Part shown: one piece after another, positions 25,493 through 34,762 of the stretch
Layout: each line of letters starts with the position of its first letter
Position numbering within the stretch: position 1 is the first letter of the stretch
Origin: Tabrizicola fusiformis
GTDB lineage: Bacteria; Pseudomonadota; Alphaproteobacteria; Rhodobacterales; Rhodobacteraceae
Direction: 5' to 3'
NCBI RefSeq assembly: GCF_013328815.1
Contig: NZ_JABUHN010000005.1
Location: 1-64,000 of the forward strand
DNA length: 64,000 nucleotides
The notes under the pieces: model-generated
What the model was told of the DNA's origin: nothing
Database searches by the model: none
The model's input: only the letters and a program-made list of their open reading frames with translations
Translations under genes and position numbers: made by a program

Positions 25493-27229
25493 TTACTCCC
25501 AGCAGGAGACGAGAACCGTCATGCCCAGCCCGGCGGCATTCAGGGCATCGGGGCTGGCGGGGGCGGCGCCCGTCGCCGTGGCGGGGGCGATCCCGGCCCC
25601 GGTCAGCAGTGTGCTGATGCTTGCCGCCGTGGCGATGAAGCTGACCCCGGCGGGAAGCACCTTGCCCGCCGGTCCGCCTGCGGGCAGCAGCATTCCCACC
25701 ACCGCGCCCGTCGGGTCCAGCACCGGGCCACCGGCGTCGCCCGCCAGAACCGGCGCCGAAATCCGCGCGATGCCGGGTTCGCCTGCCAGACCCTGCGCCT
25801 CTTCAAAGACGCCAAAGGTCAGCACCGGCGCGGGCAGCTTGTCTTCATAGCTGTAGCCGGCCACCGCCATTTCGGTTCCCGGGCGCGGCGTTGCCGCCGC
25901 AAAGCCCGCGACGGCGCGCGGCGCCAGCGGCGCCTTGGGCACGAGGACTGCCAGACCGCTGGCCGCATCGACCAGCTTCACCTCGGCGTCGGTGTCATGG
26001 TCCAGCGTCACGCGCCCGCATTGCGCCACGGCCTCGGCGGTGGTCAGCACCGCCCCCGCGCCATCGACATAAAAGCCCGAGCGCGACAGCAGCGGGCGGC
26101 GCACGTCAAGACCCGCCAGCATTCCGGCCCGCGCGGCATCCTCCATCGGCACCAGCCCGGGGTCGAGCGCCTTGCCCCCGACCATGCGGAAACTGGATTT
26201 CAGCACCGGCAGGATGCGGCCCATCCGTTCGGCATCGGCGGGCTTCCAGACCACCAGATAACCCTTCACCATGCCGTCGCGCGTTTCGGCATGGGCATAG
26301 CTTTCCACGCTGTCCGATTGTGCGGAGATGTCGAAGCTGTCGTCGGTGCGGCCCCGCTCCCCGGTCGCCGGAACCACTTCCAGCGTTTGCAGGATGTCAT
26401 AGAGGCCGTGCAGCGCCTCGGTTCCGCCGGGTTCGGAAATCAGCATGATTTGCAGGCCCGATCCGTCCTTTTCCACAAAGCGCACGAAAGGCGGTTCATA
26501 GCCCTGAAAGGCCACCAGCGAGAGCGGCAGGGTAATCTCGATCCCGGCCTCGGCCTCGGTCACCGACTGAAAGCCGAATTCGGCCTGATCGGCCTGATGG
26601 TTCGCGGTCAGGGTGGCGCGCTGCATCGCGGTCAGGATGCCCGTCGGCTCATAGCCATTGGCCTCTTGCCAGGCGGCCATCGAGGCGCGGGTGCCCTTGC
26701 CGAAGGCACCGTCCAGCGCGCCCTGGTAAAAGCCATACCAGCCAAGCGCCGCTTGCAGGGCCATCCGTTCTTCGGGCAAGAGAAGCGCTTCCGAGGCGCG
26801 GGCCTCGGCCGGGGTTTCATCGGCGACGACGACCGGCTCCGGTTCCGGTTCGGCCACAGGTTCGGCGGTTGCTTCGGCGGGGGCTTCGACTGCCGGGGCG
26901 GCCGCGCCCGTGGGCCAGACCTGCGCCCCGAACGCGCTGCCATCGACGACATAGCTGTCGCCGGGGATCAGGTTCTCGCGCCGCAGTTCGGCCAGCTTGC
27001 CCGCCGCCTCTGCCGGCTCATATGGCCCCAGCACAATGGCGTGCCAGCCGGTTCCGGTGCGATAGGCCGTCACATCGGCAAAGACGGCGGCATAGGCTTC
27101 GGCCCGTTCGACGGTATCGGTGACCGAGGGATGCGCCTCGACCTGAATCCAGGCGCGGTCCTGTGCCGAAGCCGCCGCGGCAAAACCAAGGGCGGCCAAC
27201 AGCGCCACCACCAAACCCCAAACTCTCAT
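25493..27229 (-). CDS. Secreted SPOR/peptidoglycan-binding protein with degenerate trypsin-like domain
   Basis: A 578-residue protein with signal peptide (1-22, ASAQ cleavage), a SPOR-like segment (about 25-95: [30 protein letters not shown]), a Pro/Glu/Ala linker (105-148), a peptidoglycan-binding-1 fold (about 155-205: [28 protein letters not shown]), an unclassified middle (215-355) and a C-terminal trypsin/HtrA-like domain (375-545). All three catalytic positions seem lost: E399 in VLTTAEAV where His is expected, G425 in ASGLAVL for Asp, and A499 in [10 protein letters not shown] for Ser. It is therefore probably a pseudoprotease bound to the cell wall. Divergent from glyQ. Confidence 0.85.
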   Translation of the reverse strand: MRVWGLVVALLAALGFAAAASAQDRAWIQVEAHPSVTDTVERAEAYAAVFADVTAYRTGTGWHAIVLGPYEPAEAAGKLAELRRENLIPGDSYVVDGSAFGAQVWPTGAAAPAVEAPAEATAEPVAEPEPEPVVVADETPAEARASEALLLPEERMALQAALGWYGFYQGALDGAFGKGTRASMAAWQEANGYEPTGILTAMQRATLTANHQADQAEFGFQSVTEAEAGIEITLPLSLVAFQGYEPPFVRFVEKDGSGLQIMLISEPGGTEALHGLYDILQTLEVVPATGERGRTDDSFDISAQSDSVESYAHAETRDGMVKGYLVVWKPADAERMGRILPVLKSSFRMVGGKALDPGLVPMEDAARAGMLAGLDVRRPLLSRSGFYVDGAGAVLTTAEAVAQCGRVTLDHDTDAEVKLVDAASGLAVLVPKAPLAPRAVAGFAAATPRPGTEMAVAGYSYEDKLPAPVLTFGVFEEAQGLAGEPGIARISAPVLAGDAGGPVLDPTGAVVGMLLPAGGPAGKVLPAGVSFIATAASISTLLTGAGIAPATATGAAPASPDALNAAGLGMTVLVSCWE

Positions 27230-27335
27230 TCCGTCCCAACCCTATCGTTTCGGACCACCGGCCCGCCAAAATTCCGCCGAGCCTAGCATGGCAGCCATCG
27301 GATGCACGCGCTTTCGCGCAAGGCCCAACCGCGCA

Positions 27336-27364
27336 TTGACCCTTCACCGCCTCTTGCCTATGGA
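27336..27364 (+). promoter_or_regulatory. Candidate sigma70 promoter of glyQ
   Basis: TTGACC (27336-27341) and TATGGA (27359-27364) are separated by 17 bases and lie about 25 bases before the glyQ start codon. The -35 match is good and the -10 is moderate. Prediction by eye only. Confidence 0.45.
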
Positions 27365-27389
27365 GGGGCAGCATTTCAAGAGGCAGCCC

Positions 27390-28316
27390 ATGGCCGAAAT
27401 CCGCAAAGCGCCCCGTTCCTTTCAGGAAATCATCCTGCGGCTTCAGAATTACTGGGGCGCACAGGGCTGCGCCGTCCTGCAACCCTATGATATGGAAGTG
27501 GGCGCGGGCACCTTTCACCCGGCCACGACCCTGCGTTCGTTGGGCACCAAGCCTTGGGCCGCGGCCTATGTGCAGCCCTCGCGCCGCCCGACCGATGGCC
27601 GCTATGGCGAGAACCCGAACCGCCTGCAGCACTATTATCAATATCAGGTGATCATCAAACCCTCGCCCCCGAACCTGCAGGAGCTTTACCTCGGGTCGCT
27701 GGCGGAAATCGGGCTGGACCCGAACCTGCACGACATCCGCTTTGTCGAGGATGACTGGGAAAGCCCGACGCTGGGCGCCTGGGGTCTGGGCTGGGAAATC
27801 TGGTGCGACGGGATGGAAGTCTCGCAGTTCACCTATTTCCAGCAGGTCGGCGGCCATGATTGCCGCCCCGTCTCGGGCGAGCTGACCTATGGGCTGGAAC
27901 GGCTGGCGATGTATGTCCTTGGCGTCGATCACGTCATGGACATGCCGTTCAACGATCCGCAATCGCCCATTCCGCTGACCTATGGCGACATCTTCCGCCA
28001 GACCGAAGAGGAATACAGCCGCCACAACTTCGACGGCGCCACCACCGAGATGCTGTTCCAGCATTTCAAGGATGCCGAGGCGGAATGCGAACGCCTTCTG
28101 GCGTTCGAGCCGCAAGACCCCAAATCCGGCAAGCGCATCATCATGGCGCATCCGGCCTATGACCAGACGATCAAGGCCAGCCATCTCTTCAACCTTCTGG
28201 ACGCGCGCGGGGTGATTTCGGTCACCGAACGCCAAGCCTATATCGGCCGCGTCCGGGCGCTCGCCAAGAAATGCGCCGACGCCTTCCGGCTGACCGAAGC
28301 CGGGGCGGACGCATGA
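27390..28316 (+). CDS. glyQ: Glycine--tRNA ligase alpha subunit
   Basis: A 308-residue catalytic subunit of the bacterial alpha2beta2 glycyl-tRNA synthetase. Its sequence is strongly typical: [25 protein letters not shown] near the N-terminus, [43 protein letters not shown] and [13 protein letters not shown]. Start ATG at 27390 is fixed by homology. It overlaps the next gene by ATGA, and glyS follows, giving a three-gene operon. Confidence 0.97.
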   Translation: MAEIRKAPRSFQEIILRLQNYWGAQGCAVLQPYDMEVGAGTFHPATTLRSLGTKPWAAAYVQPSRRPTDGRYGENPNRLQHYYQYQVIIKPSPPNLQELYLGSLAEIGLDPNLHDIRFVEDDWESPTLGAWGLGWEIWCDGMEVSQFTYFQQVGGHDCRPVSGELTYGLERLAMYVLGVDHVMDMPFNDPQSPIPLTYGDIFRQTEEEYSRHNFDGATTEMLFQHFKDAEAECERLLAFEPQDPKSGKRIIMAHPAYDQTIKASHLFNLLDARGVISVTERQAYIGRVRALAKKCADAFRLTEAGADA

Positions 28317-28789
28317 CGGCGGGCAAACTGCTTGCGGGGGGGATTGTCGTGATTGCGCTGGTGGCCGGGATCGCCATGTATTGGTTGCAGGAATATGCCT
28401 ATTACACCGAGGCGGCCTTTCGCCCCGGTGCCGAAATCCTGCTGACCCCGATCGAGGGCGGCACGCCCGAACCCATTCTGGCCGAAGCGGTTCAGGGCAT
28501 TGATGCCACCTCTTCCCCCCTGCGGTTCCGCGCCTGTTTCCACACACCGATGACCCAAGGCATGTTGACCGAAACCTATGTCGCCTACCCCAAGCCCGAG
28601 CCGCTGAACGCCCCCTCGTGGTTCGGCTGCTTCGATGCCGCCGCCATCGGCACCGCATTGGAAAAGGGCGAGGCGCTGGCCTTCCTGTCGCAATCCGCCA
28701 TCGCCCCCAAGGTGGACCGCGTTGTCGCCGTCTTCCCCGATGGCCGGGCCTATGCCTGGCACCAACTTTCCCCCGACGCCGAAGAGTGA
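28313..28789 (+). CDS. DUF6446-type membrane-anchored protein between glyQ and glyS
   Basis: A 158-residue protein with one N-terminal membrane segment ([20 protein letters not shown], residues 6-25) and a periplasmic-looking remainder with two cysteines ([16 protein letters not shown]). I recall that rhodobacterial genomes keep a protein of this type (annotated DUF6446) inserted in the glyQ-glyS operon; its role is unknown. The start ATG overlaps the glyQ TGA (ATGA) and glyS starts 4 bases after its stop, so all three are likely cotranslated. Confidence 0.82.
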   Translation: MTAGKLLAGGIVVIALVAGIAMYWLQEYAYYTEAAFRPGAEILLTPIEGGTPEPILAEAVQGIDATSSPLRFRACFHTPMTQGMLTETYVAYPKPEPLNAPSWFGCFDAAAIGTALEKGEALAFLSQSAIAPKVDRVVAVFPDGRAYAWHQLSPDAEE

Positions 28790-28793
28790 GCCC

Positions 28794-31112
28794 ATGCCCG
28801 ACCTTCTGATCGAACTCTTCTCGGAAGAAATCCCCGCCCGGATGCAGGCCCGCGCCCGCGACGACCTGCGCAGCATGGTCACCAACGGCCTTGTCGAGGC
28901 CGGGCTGACCTATGCCTCTGCCGGGGCCTTCTCGACCCCCCGCCGCCTGACCCTGACCATCGACGGGCTGACCGCCGAAAGCCGCCCGGTGCGTGAAGAG
29001 CGCAAAGGCCCCTCCGCCTCTGCCCCGCCCGCCGCCATCGAAGGCTTCCTGCGGTCCACCGGCCTGACGCTGGACCAGTTGGAACGCCGTGCCGACAAGA
29101 AGGGCGAAACCCTTTACGCCGTCATCGAAAAGCCCGGCCGCGCCGCCCCCGCGATCATCGCCGAAGTGCTTGAGGCGACCATCCGCAATTTCCCCTGGCC
29201 CAAGGCGATGCGCTGGGGCGCGGGCAACCTGCGCTGGGTGCGCCCCCTGCATTCCATCCTCTGCCTGCTGTCCGACGAATCCGGCGCCCATGTCGTGCCG
29301 CTGACCGTCGATGGCATCACGGCAGGCAACACCACCGAAGGCCACCGCTTCCTTGGTCAGGGCCGCTTCGCCGTGCATTCCTTCGACGACTACGCGGTGA
29401 AACTGAAACGCGCCCATGTCGTGCTGGACAGCGCCGAGCGCGAGGCCGCGATCTGGCAGGGCGCCCAGAACCTAGCCTTCGCGGCGGGGCTTGAAGTGGT
29501 TGAGGATAAGGGCCTTCTGGCCGAGGTCGCGGGCCTTGTCGAATGGCCGGTGCCGCTGATGGGCCGTATCGGTGATGCCTTCCTGCACCTGCCGCCCGAG
29601 GTTCTGCAAACCTCGATGAAGGAACACCAGAAGTTCTTCTCGGTGAAGAACCCGCGCAGTGGCCGGATCGAGGGTTTCATTACCGTCGCCAATACCGAAA
29701 CCGCCGACCATGGCGCGACCATCCTGAAGGGCAACCAGAAGGTGCTGTCGGCCCGCCTGTCGGACGCCAAATTCTTCTGGGAGAATGACCTGCGCGTCGC
29801 CAAAGCGGGCATGGGCGAATGGCTGGACGGTCTGAAAGCCGTCACCTTCCACAACAAACTGGGGTCTCAGGCCGACCGGATTGCGCGGATTGCCGCGCTG
29901 GCCAAAGAAATCGCCCCGCTGGTCGGCGCCGATGCCGACCTCTCTGAACAGGCCGCCCGGCTGGCCAAGGCCGACCTCCGCTCCGCCATGGTCGGCGAAT
30001 TCCCCGAACTGCAGGGCCTGATGGGCATGTATTACGCCCGCGAAGCCGGCCTGCCCGAAGCGGTGGCCCTCGCCGCCCGCGACCACTATTCCCCCCTCGG
30101 CCCCTCGGATGCCGTGCCGACCGAGCCGGTCTCCGTCGCCGTGGCACTGGCCGACAAGATCGACACCCTGACCGGCTTCTGGGCGATTGACGAGAAGCCC
30201 ACAGGCTCGAAAGACCCGTTTGCGCTGCGGAGAGCGGCGCTGGGGGTGATCCGGCTGGTGCTGGGGAATGGGGTGCGGGTTTCGCTTTCAAGCGTGCTTC
30301 AACGCGCTGCGGCTGTAGTCTGGTATGCGCCGATGCTTGCCAATGATGTTTATATTTTACCGACAGGGTATTCGGCTGAAGTTAAAAATTGGCAAGGCGT
30401 GTGTCATGTTCATCCGGCAGGCGACGAGCCCCCTCAGTATAACGTCAGTCTGGAAGAGTTCCTTTCTGCATTACAAAATGCTCGCGTTACTGACGCAGCC
30501 GAAGTGTGGTTCGACGATCTCGAAGCAGATCCGCAACTGGGGGACGAGCGACTGATTAATGGGGATCATCGCCTTGGTCGGTTAACCTCCGACCTCCTCT
30601 CCTTCTTCCACGACCGCCTCAAAGTCTTCCTGAAAGACCAAGGAATCCGCCACGACGTCATCGACGCTTGCCTGGCCATGCCCGGCAATGACGACCTGAC
30701 TCTCCTCGTTAAACGTGCCGGGGCGCTGGCGGCTTTCCTGAAAACCGAAGACGGCCCCAACCTCTTGCAGGGTTTCAAGCGCGCCAACACGATCCTCACT
30801 CAGGCCGAGGCCAAGGATGGCGTCGAATATTCCTTTGGCGCCGATCCCAAATTCGCCGAGACCGACGAAGAACGCGCCCTCTTCACCGCCCTCGACACCG
30901 CCGAGGCGCAGATCACCCCGGCCATGAAGGCCGAGGATTTCGCCGCCGCCATGGCCGCGATGGCCAGCCTGCGCGCGCCGATCGACGCCTTCTTTACCGC
31001 CGTGCAGGTCAACTCCGAAAACCCGATCACCCGCCGCAACCGGCTGAACCTGCTCCACCGCATCCGTGCCATCTGCTCGGGCGTGGCCGACCTGACGAAG
31101 ATCGAAGGCTAA
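28794..31112 (+). CDS. glyS: Glycine--tRNA ligase beta subunit with in-frame insertion
   Basis: A 772-residue beta subunit; family members are usually near 690-700. The N-terminus MPDLLIELFSEEIPARMQ, the VSLEST-like HQKFFSVKNPRSGRIEGF segment, the HD-like MYYAREAG and the C-terminal FFTAVQVNSENPITRRNRLNLL are normal. Between LVLGNGVRVSL and DLLSFFHDRLKVFL an extra block of roughly 95 residues (about 497-598) is inserted with no frame break. The DNA there (30301-30600) has 157 G+C in 300 bases, about 52%, against about 67% in neighbouring lines. Catalytic roles of GlyQ and tRNA contacts by GlyS should not be affected if the block forms a surface loop. Confidence 0.94.
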   Translation: MPDLLIELFSEEIPARMQARARDDLRSMVTNGLVEAGLTYASAGAFSTPRRLTLTIDGLTAESRPVREERKGPSASAPPAAIEGFLRSTGLTLDQLERRADKKGETLYAVIEKPGRAAPAIIAEVLEATIRNFPWPKAMRWGAGNLRWVRPLHSILCLLSDESGAHVVPLTVDGITAGNTTEGHRFLGQGRFAVHSFDDYAVKLKRAHVVLDSAEREAAIWQGAQNLAFAAGLEVVEDKGLLAEVAGLVEWPVPLMGRIGDAFLHLPPEVLQTSMKEHQKFFSVKNPRSGRIEGFITVANTETADHGATILKGNQKVLSARLSDAKFFWENDLRVAKAGMGEWLDGLKAVTFHNKLGSQADRIARIAALAKEIAPLVGADADLSEQAARLAKADLRSAMVGEFPELQGLMGMYYAREAGLPEAVALAARDHYSPLGPSDAVPTEPVSVAVALADKIDTLTGFWAIDEKPTGSKDPFALRRAALGVIRLVLGNGVRVSLSSVLQRAAAVVWYAPMLANDVYILPTGYSAEVKNWQGVCHVHPAGDEPPQYNVSLEEFLSALQNARVTDAAEVWFDDLEADPQLGDERLINGDHRLGRLTSDLLSFFHDRLKVFLKDQGIRHDVIDACLAMPGNDDLTLLVKRAGALAAFLKTEDGPNLLQGFKRANTILTQAEAKDGVEYSFGADPKFAETDEERALFTALDTAEAQITPAMKAEDFAAAMAAMASLRAPIDAFFTAVQVNSENPITRRNRLNLLHRIRAICSGVADLTKIEG
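30285..30595 (+). other. Low-GC in-frame insertion inside glyS
   Basis: The stretch is visibly AT-rich (GTTTATATTTTACC, GTTAAAAATTGG) while both flanks are typical high-GC coding DNA. It stays open in the glyS frame and encodes a block with tyrosine, histidine and acidic residues (GVCHVHPAGDEPPQYNVSLE). No inverted terminal repeats or target duplication are evident. Edges are estimated to within about 20 bases. Confidence 0.7.
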
Positions 31113-31113
31113 C

Positions 31114-31161
31114 CTTTCATCTTGGCCCAAATATCCCGGGGGTCCGGGGGCTGGCCCCCGG
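31114..31161 (-). repeat. GC-rich intergenic element, family C, copy 2
   Basis: Begins CTTTCATCTTGGCCCAAATA two bases after the glyS stop codon and continues into CCGGGGGTCCGGGGGC. This is the reverse of copy 1 at 8913. It separates glyS from the PPDK-like gene; a GGGGG..CCCCC hairpin (31151-31161) may give termination. Confidence 0.75.
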
Positions 31162-31228
31162 TTCCACCGCAAGTCTTGCGCCCCGGCCCGGGGGGTGTAT
31201 CCTCGCATCTGCAAACAAAGGTGCCGCG

Positions 31229-33778
31229 GTGCAGAAAACGCCCCTGATCCCCGATTATACCGCGGTCTCGCCCACCGCCGAGATTCGCACGCAGGCCCAT
31301 GGCTGGCGGGCGAAATGCCTGCAGCGGCTGACGCGGCTTGATCTGCCGGTGCCGCCCACAGTGGCGCTGCCGGCGCAGACCGTGCGGGCCATCGCGGCGG
31401 GCCATCCGGTGGATACAAGGGCGATCCTTGCCCATTTCGGCCCGGCGCCGCTGATCTCCGTCCGCCCCAGCCCCGAAAATCCTGATTGGGGCGGGCCGGG
31501 CACCGTGCTGAACGTGGGCATGAATGCCGCCCGCCATGCCGCCCTTGTCCGGACCCATGGGCAAGAGGCGGCGGATGCCCTCTATGTCCGCTTCCTGCAA
31601 TCCTATGCCACACACGTCGCCCGGCTTGACCCCGATCTGTTCGAAATCGGCAAACCGTCGGCCGAGGCGCTGAAAGAGGCGCTGCGCCAGTATGAGCGGG
31701 AGATGGACGAACCCTTCCCCGAAGACCCGGCGAAACAGCTTGCCGAAGTGCTGCGCTCGATGGCCCGCGCATGGGAGGGCACTTCGGCCCGCCTCTTGCG
31801 GCAGGCCAAGGGCGCCCCTGCCGAGGCGGCGCTGGGGCTGGTGGTGCAGGCCATGGCGCAGGGCATCGGACAGGGGATTTCCGGCTCGGGCGTGGTGCAG
31901 TTCGTCGATCCGGTCACCGGGCTGGCGCAGGTCACCGGGCGTTACCTTGGCCAAAGTCAGGGCCGCGATGCGCTGAAGAAGACCGAAGCCATCTACCTGA
32001 CCCGCGACAAGCGCGGCCCCTCGCTGGAAGACCTCGCGCCCGAGATCTTTGCCGAACTGATCCGCCACGGTGCTGCCTGCCGCAAGCGGCTGCGCGAGGA
32101 AATGCAGATCGAATTCACCATCGAGGATGGCAAGCTTTCGGTCATCGACGCAGTGAAGGTGCAGCGGTCCGCCCGCGCCGGCCTGCGCATTGCCGTGGCC
32201 TTGGCCGAAGACGGGGTGATCCTGCCGGAAGAGGCGGTGCTGCGGGTGGAACCCCGGGCGCTGTCGGAACTGCTGCATCCGCAGGTCGATCCGCGCGGGC
32301 CGCGCGACGTGTTCGCCCGTGGCATTGCCGCCAGCCCCGGCGCTGCCGTGGGGCGGATCGTCTTCACCTCGGATGCGGCGCAGGCCAGCGCCTCGCGCGG
32401 GGAGCCTTGCGTGCTGGTCCGGCGGGAAACGGCGCCCGAGGATATCCGTGGCATGCATTCCGCCGCCGCCGTCCTGACCGAACGGGGCGGGGTGACCAGC
32501 CATGCCGCGGTGATCGCGCGCGGGCTGGGCGTGCCTTGCGTGGTGGGGGCCTCCGGCCTGCGGCTGGACCTGAAAGAGCGGCGGCTGACGGCGGGCGACG
32601 GCAGGGTCTTTGCCGAGGGCGATCTGATCACGCTGGACGGCACCACGGGCGAGGTTCTGGTGGGCGCCGCCGAAATGCTCGCCCCCGCGCTGGACGACAG
32701 TTTCCGCAAGCTGCTGGGCTGGGCCGATGAGGTGCGCGACATCGGCATCCGCGCCAATGCCGACACCCCTTCGGATGCCGCCACCGCCCGCCAGTTTCTG
32801 GCCGAGGGCATCGGGCTGTGCCGGACGGAGCATATGTTCTTTGACGAAGACCGGCTTGTGGTCATGCGCGAGATGATCTTTGCCGATACCTCCAAGGACC
32901 GTGCCGCTGCCCTTGTGCGGCTGTTGCCGATGCAGCGCGCCGATTTCGTGCAATTGTTCGAGATCATGGCGGGGCTGCCGGTCTGCATCCGCCTGTTCGA
33001 TCCGCCGCTGCATGAATTCCTGCCGCATGACCGCGAGGGTATGCGCGAGCTCGCCGAGGCGCTGGACAAGCCCTTGTCCGAAGTCACCCGCCGCGCCGAG
33101 GCTCTGGCCGAGTTCAACCCGATGCTGGGAATGCGCGGGGTGCGGCTGGGCGTGGTCCTGCCGGAAATCTATGCCATGCAGGCGCAGGCGATCTTTGAGG
33201 CGACGGTGGAGGTCGCCCGCAAGGGCGCCCCGGTGGTGCCCGAAATCATGATCCCGCTGGTGTCGGCGCGGCGCGAGGTGGAGCTGGTCAAGACCCATAT
33301 CGACGCCGTGGCGGCGGCGGTGCGGGTCAAGACCGGGGTGAATTTCGACTACAAGCTGGGGGTCATGGTGGAAACGCCGCGCGCCGCGCTGCGGGCCGGC
33401 GAGATTGCACAGCACGCGGCCTTTCTGTCTTTCGGCACCAATGACCTGACGCAGATGACCTATGGCCTGTCGCGCGACGATGCCGGGCGGTTCATGAATA
33501 CCTATGTCCAGCAGGGGGTCTTCCCCGAAGATCCGTTCCATATTCTGGACGTGGACGGCGTGGGAGAGTTGCTTCAGATCGGTTCGGAACGCGGTCGCCA
33601 GACCCGGCCCGACCTGACCCTGAGCGTCTGCGGCGAGCATGGCGGCAATCCCGAATCAATCGCCTTTTGCCGCAAGCTGGGCCTGAATTATGTGTCCTGC
33701 AGCCCCTATCGGGTGCCCTTGGCGCGGCTTGCAGCGGCTCATCTGGCCCTTGCCGATCATGTGGATAATCCGAATTAA
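31229..33778 (+). CDS. PPDK-like PEP-utilising protein with degenerate ATP-grasp domain
   Basis: An 849-residue protein related to pyruvate, phosphate dikinase. The swivelling domain is intact (LTERGGVTSHAAVIARGLG, phospho-His H425) and so is the PEP/pyruvate domain (GIGLCRTEHMFF, FLSFGTNDLTQMTYGLSRDD, VCGEHGGNPESIAF). The N-terminal ATP domain is shortened and altered: the GGKGANL-type start is AHGWRAKCL, the MDIEFT of PPDK reads MQIEFT, and the QTR motif after it reads DAV. It may therefore not use ATP/phosphate like PPDK. GTG start at 31229 after AAAGGTG. Annotation as a 'putative PEP-binding protein' is safer than ppdK. Confidence 0.82.
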   Translation: MQKTPLIPDYTAVSPTAEIRTQAHGWRAKCLQRLTRLDLPVPPTVALPAQTVRAIAAGHPVDTRAILAHFGPAPLISVRPSPENPDWGGPGTVLNVGMNAARHAALVRTHGQEAADALYVRFLQSYATHVARLDPDLFEIGKPSAEALKEALRQYEREMDEPFPEDPAKQLAEVLRSMARAWEGTSARLLRQAKGAPAEAALGLVVQAMAQGIGQGISGSGVVQFVDPVTGLAQVTGRYLGQSQGRDALKKTEAIYLTRDKRGPSLEDLAPEIFAELIRHGAACRKRLREEMQIEFTIEDGKLSVIDAVKVQRSARAGLRIAVALAEDGVILPEEAVLRVEPRALSELLHPQVDPRGPRDVFARGIAASPGAAVGRIVFTSDAAQASASRGEPCVLVRRETAPEDIRGMHSAAAVLTERGGVTSHAAVIARGLGVPCVVGASGLRLDLKERRLTAGDGRVFAEGDLITLDGTTGEVLVGAAEMLAPALDDSFRKLLGWADEVRDIGIRANADTPSDAATARQFLAEGIGLCRTEHMFFDEDRLVVMREMIFADTSKDRAAALVRLLPMQRADFVQLFEIMAGLPVCIRLFDPPLHEFLPHDREGMRELAEALDKPLSEVTRRAEALAEFNPMLGMRGVRLGVVLPEIYAMQAQAIFEATVEVARKGAPVVPEIMIPLVSARREVELVKTHIDAVAAAVRVKTGVNFDYKLGVMVETPRAALRAGEIAQHAAFLSFGTNDLTQMTYGLSRDDAGRFMNTYVQQGVFPEDPFHILDVDGVGELLQIGSERGRQTRPDLTLSVCGEHGGNPESIAFCRKLGLNYVSCSPYRVPLARLAAAHLALADHVDNPN

Positions 33779-33827
33779 GACACAATATCATGATCTTCTG
33801 ACTGTTTCCTAATGTGAAACATTAAAA

Positions 33828-33851
33828 GTTTCGGCAAGATTCCGCCGAAAC
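33828..33851. terminator. Hairpin after the PPDK-like gene
   Basis: GTTTCGGC and GCCGAAAC flank a short loop 50 bases downstream of the stop codon. The T-run is poor. The rest of the 33779-33987 interval shows no gene or known RNA. Confidence 0.4.
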
Positions 33852-33987
33852 GGGTCCAGAATCTGTAGCAATTCTGCAACATTGGTTTACAGGCCCCGGA
33901 CCTCTCCGTTAGGCCCGGCCCTTGTCGCGCAGAAATCCGAGGTTTCGGGCCTGCCGGCAGGCGAAACAACCGGGACCACGACAGACA

Positions 33988-34662
33988 ATGCGCTTGCACC
34001 AAATCGGAACCTCCGCGCTTCTCGCGCTGGGTGTTCTAAGTGGAGCGGCCTTCGCCGAAGTGACGGTGAGCCAGTCCAACGACCCGACCGCTCTGATCGG
34101 TCAACAATTCGCCTCTCTGATGGGGGCCGAACACTCCGCCGTCGAGGCGCTGCCCGCTGCCAAGCTGAATGCGCTGGCGACCGGACCCAAGATCACGCCC
34201 AAGAAGGTGAAGCCGGGCCAGCCGGTGCTGATCGAATACAGCGCGGAATGGCTGATGAGCCTGCCCGCCCCAACGGGCGACGCGCAATGGGAATGCCTGC
34301 GCAAGGCCCTTTATTTTGAGGCGCGCGGCGAAAGCATTGCCGGGCAGTTCGCCGTGGCCGAGGTTATCCTGAACCGGGTGGACAGCCCGGCCTATCCCAA
34401 ATCGGTCTGCGCCGTGGTGGGGCAAGGCGGCGGCGGAAGCTGCCAGTTCTCTTATGTCTGCGACGGTGCCAGCGACGTGATGCGCGAAGCCTATCCGGCC
34501 GAGATCGCCAGCCGCATTGCCCGCGTCATGCTGGACGGCGCGCCGCGCACGCTGACATTTGGCGCCACGCATTTCCACACCCGGGCCGTGCGCCCGGGCT
34601 GGGCCGGGCGCTTTCCGCGCACCGCCGCCATCGGGGCGCATCTCTTCTATCGGCAGCCCTGA
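33988..34662 (+). CDS. Cell wall hydrolase, SleB family
   Basis: A 224-residue secreted protein: signal peptide 1-23 (ALGVLSGAAFA) followed by a linker, then the SleB/hydrolase-2 domain with CLRKALYFEARGES (catalytic Glu) and VAEVILNRVDSPAYPKSVCAVVGQG, SCQFSYVCDG and GATHFHT. SleB-type enzymes are lytic transglycosylases acting on peptidoglycan; in alphaproteobacteria they are vegetative rather than spore proteins. The 209-base spacer upstream (33779-33987) is AT-richer and holds a short hairpin AGTTTCGGC..GCCGAAAC at about 33828-33850, which could end the previous transcript. Confidence 0.88.
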   Translation: MRLHQIGTSALLALGVLSGAAFAEVTVSQSNDPTALIGQQFASLMGAEHSAVEALPAAKLNALATGPKITPKKVKPGQPVLIEYSAEWLMSLPAPTGDAQWECLRKALYFEARGESIAGQFAVAEVILNRVDSPAYPKSVCAVVGQGGGGSCQFSYVCDGASDVMREAYPAEIASRIARVMLDGAPRTLTFGATHFHTRAVRPGWAGRFPRTAAIGAHLFYRQP

Positions 34663-34762
34663 GGGCGTCGCCGGGGTTGGACATTCTGCCGCCTTCGCGC
34701 TAGGCGGAACACGGGGCAGGCAGTAGCCTGCCCCTGTTTCTTACCCGCCCCCGGAGGGCGCC

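Noticed and set aside
27018-29417. A 799-residue open frame on the minus strand
   Set aside because: It is antisense to glyQ, the DUF6446 gene and glyS, and has no domain. High-GC DNA gives long spurious frames.
30285-30595. Intein or IS interpretation of the glyS insertion
   Set aside because: It is too short for an intein, lacks Hint motifs, and shows no terminal inverted repeats or target duplication.
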